DNA of 6,488 nucleotides from Bacteroidota bacterium (GTDB lineage Bacteria; Bacteroidota; Bacteroidia; UBA7662), in assembly GCA_016868485.1 (NCBI GenBank), contig VGGT01000108.1:1-6488 (forward strand), read 5' to 3'. Shown in pieces: positions 4,545 to 6,488 of this stretch (position 1 is the stretch's first letter; the number at the start of each line of letters is the position of its first letter). The notes below the pieces were generated by a model. The model searched no databases, was not told where the DNA came from, and was given only the letters and a program-made list of their open reading frames with translations. A program made the position numbers and the translations under genes.

Positions 4545-6488
4545 ATGAAATACACCATTAACCACGCAACAGTGCTCGGGTCGGGCATAATGGGTTCACG
4601 AATCGCCTGTCACCTCGCGGGTGTAGGAATTCCGGTTCTTTTACTGGATCGTGCTTTTGAGGCTCCACAGAATACTTCTGAACAAGAAGACGCCAAGAGC
4701 AACCCAGCTATCCGAAACCGAATTGTTGATGAGTCGCTTCAAAATGCCATCAAAAGCAACCCATCCCCCTTATACCACCCATCGTTCGCGAAACGCATTC
4801 AAACGGGCAATTTCGAAGATGATTTAAACCAAATCAGCCAGAGCGATTGGATTATTGAGGTGATTGTTGAGCAACTGCCGGCCAAACAGCAGTTGTTCGA
4901 AAAAATCGAAGTCTACAGGAAAGCCGGGAGCATCATTTCCTCGAATACATCCGGCATTCCCATTCAATTAATGAATGCCGGGAGGACGGAAGATTTTCGA
5001 CGCCATTTTTGTGGTACCCATTTTTTCAATCCGCCACGTTATCTGAAATTGTTGGAAATTATTCCGGGGCCGGATACCGAGCCCTGGGTGCTTGATTTCA
5101 TGATGGATTTTGGCGCTCGAATACTCGGTAAAACAACTGTTCTGGCCCGAGATACTCCGGCATTCATTGCCAACCGCATGGGGGTTTTTGGGATCATGGC
5201 CTTGCTCAATACACTGGAGCGTACAGGTCTCAACATCACAGCGGTCGACCAATTAACCGGCCCTTTGGCCGGTCGACCCAAGTCGGCCACTTTTCGAACG
5301 TGTGATGTGGTGGGTATCGATACCCTCGCTCGGGTGGCCAAGGGTGTAGCTGAGCATTGCCAGGATGATCCCGATCGTCATCTTTTCGCCTTCCCGACCT
5401 TTTTGGATCACATGCTCGAACAGCAGTGGTTGGGCGATAAAACGGGACAGGGATTTTATAAAAAAACGCGCACCCCCGAGGGTGGGAAGAAAATTCTTGC
5501 CTTAAACCTTCAAACACTCGAATACGAGGAGCAGGCCAAAACCAAGTTCCCCTTGTTGGATCCAATCCGGCAGGAGGAAAACTTGAGTAAGCGCCTCCCT
5601 ATGCTGGTGCAAATGCCCGATCAGGCAGGCGAATTTTACCGCATCAATTTGTCGCATATGTTTCGCTATGCTTCACTCCATGCCATGGAGGTTGCGGGCG
5701 AATTGTACCGAATTGATGACGCTATGGTGGCTGGCTTTGGGTGGCAATTGGGTCCATTTGCAAGTTGGGATGCTGTTGGTGTTCGTCAAATGAGCCAATT
5801 GATGAAGCTTTACGGAGCACCGCCTGCACCCTGGGTTGATGACATGCTGGCCAAGGGTAACGAGCATTTTTACCGCGCTACATCGGACGGCAAGGAAGTC
5901 TATCAACCCTCTGTGGGCTCGTATATCCCTGTTCCGGGTAGTCGGGGTATTGTTCGTCTGGAATACCTGAGGAGTACCAATACGGTTTGGAAAAATGCTG
6001 GATGCAGTGTAATCGACATGGGTGAGGGCATACTGAACCTGGAGTTCCATACCAAAATGAATGCGCTGGGCAGTGAGATCATCGCCGGTTTCCACCAGGC
6101 CGTGAACCGGGCCGAACAGGATTTTAGGGGTTTGGTGATCGGCAACGAAGGAGAAGTTTTCTCGGCAGGAGCCAATTTGGGCATGGTCTTTATGTTGGCG
6201 GTCGAGCAAGAATATGAGGAATTGGATATGGCGATTCGGGCATTTCAGCAATTCACCATGCGCGCTCGATACAGCTCCATCCCTGTGGTGGTGGCTCTTC
6301 GGGGGCTTACCCTAGGGGGTGGATGTGAATTAACGCTGCATGCGGATGCTGTTCAGGCGGCTGCTGAAACCTATATCGGCTTGGTTGAGTTGGGCGTGGG
6401 TGTCATACCTGGTGGAGGGGGAACCAAGGAAATGGCATTAAGAATTTCCGATCGATTGCAAACCGGTGAGGTTCCCTATGCACCCCTT
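4545..6488 (+). CDS. fadN: 3-hydroxyacyl-CoA dehydrogenase/enoyl-CoA hydratase fusion, FadN-type (partial, 3' end outside window)
   Basis: This cytoplasmic enzyme would hydrate enoyl-CoA and oxidise 3-hydroxyacyl-CoA with NAD in beta-oxidation. The window holds 648 codons; FadN-type proteins are usually near 800 residues, so about 150 are missing. The dehydrogenase comes first. Its NAD fold has GSGIMG (12-17) and Asp35, and Ser133, His159 (in HFFNPP), Glu171 and Asn210 match the catalytic set of the family. GDKTGQGFY (297-305) marks its C-terminal domain, and a second such domain covers about 375-425 (IDDAMVAGFGW from 390). The hydratase begins near 480. FSAGANL (539-545) forms the oxyanion hole, and Glu595 and Glu615 sit at the 20-residue spacing of the two crotonase glutamates. 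Domain order is the reverse of E. coli FadB and FadJ and the same as Bacillus FadN. ATG 4545 follows the MarR stop by 14 bases. ATG 4540 gives only two codons. A thiolase and an acyl-CoA dehydrogenase gene would be expected next. Confidence 0.95.
   Translation, partial: MKYTINHATVLGSGIMGSRIACHLAGVGIPVLLLDRAFEAPQNTSEQEDAKSNPAIRNRIVDESLQNAIKSNPSPLYHPSFAKRIQTGNFEDDLNQISQSDWIIEVIVEQLPAKQQLFEKIEVYRKAGSIISSNTSGIPIQLMNAGRTEDFRRHFCGTHFFNPPRYLKLLEIIPGPDTEPWVLDFMMDFGARILGKTTVLARDTPAFIANRMGVFGIMALLNTLERTGLNITAVDQLTGPLAGRPKSATFRTCDVVGIDTLARVAKGVAEHCQDDPDRHLFAFPTFLDHMLEQQWLGDKTGQGFYKKTRTPEGGKKILALNLQTLEYEEQAKTKFPLLDPIRQEENLSKRLPMLVQMPDQAGEFYRINLSHMFRYASLHAMEVAGELYRIDDAMVAGFGWQLGPFASWDAVGVRQMSQLMKLYGAPPAPWVDDMLAKGNEHFYRATSDGKEVYQPSVGSYIPVPGSRGIVRLEYLRSTNTVWKNAGCSVIDMGEGILNLEFHTKMNALGSEIIAGFHQAVNRAEQDFRGLVIGNEGEVFSAGANLGMVFMLAVEQEYEELDMAIRAFQQFTMRARYSSIPVVVALRGLTLGGGCELTLHADAVQAAAETYIGLVELGVGVIPGGGGTKEMALRISDRLQTGEVPYAPL

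Noticed and set aside
5236..5565. Minus-strand open frames opposite the fusion enzyme gene (also at 4968-5341 and 5673-6251)
   Set aside because: They are antisense to a well-supported enzyme whose domains and catalytic residues are in the plus frame.
1..6488. Mobile element, CRISPR array or phage remnant
   Set aside because: There are no transposase or integrase motifs, no long terminal repeats, and no regularly spaced identical repeats. The only tandem repeats are protein-level octads.

Overview
The window reads as chromosomal DNA from a member of the Bacteroidota, of roughly balanced GC content. Four things suggest this. The start codons lack convincing Shine-Dalgarno sequences. A promoter of the TTTG-N21-TAnnTTTG form is present. 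A very large exported hydrolase has a hydrophobic leader ending in LLAQ and a strand-repeat C-terminal part. A MarR regulator sits directly ahead of a FadN-type beta-oxidation enzyme. The assignment rests on these features alone.

Layout: from the left edge to base 3132, one uninterrupted minus-strand frame of 1044 codons encodes most of a large secreted lipase/esterase-like protein whose C-terminus lies outside the window. Bases 3133-3429 hold no intact long gene. They carry several inverted repeats and an 82-codon minus-strand frame broken by one in-frame TGA. At 3430-3894 (minus) is a small predicted lipoprotein. Bases 3895-4068 are a divergent control region, with a Bacteroidota-type promoter for the lipoprotein and, facing the other way, a promoter overlaid by a near-perfect 24-bp palindrome. 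At 4069-4530 (plus) is a MarR-family repressor. Fourteen bases later a 3-hydroxyacyl-CoA dehydrogenase/enoyl-CoA hydratase fusion (FadN-type) starts and runs off the right edge at codon 648.

How they may work together: the plus-strand pair looks like the start of a fatty-acid beta-oxidation operon in which the MarR protein senses an acyl-lipid signal and represses itself and the enzyme through the palindrome. The minus-strand side supplies an envelope lipoprotein and an exported esterase-like enzyme. An enzyme that releases acyl chains outside the cell, beside the enzymes that degrade them inside, is an attractive link, but it is inferred from position and fold only.

No rRNA, tRNA, CRISPR array, transposase or integrase was seen. 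The least explained parts are the structured 297-base gap, the strand-repeat tail of the large protein, and the start of the lipoprotein gene.
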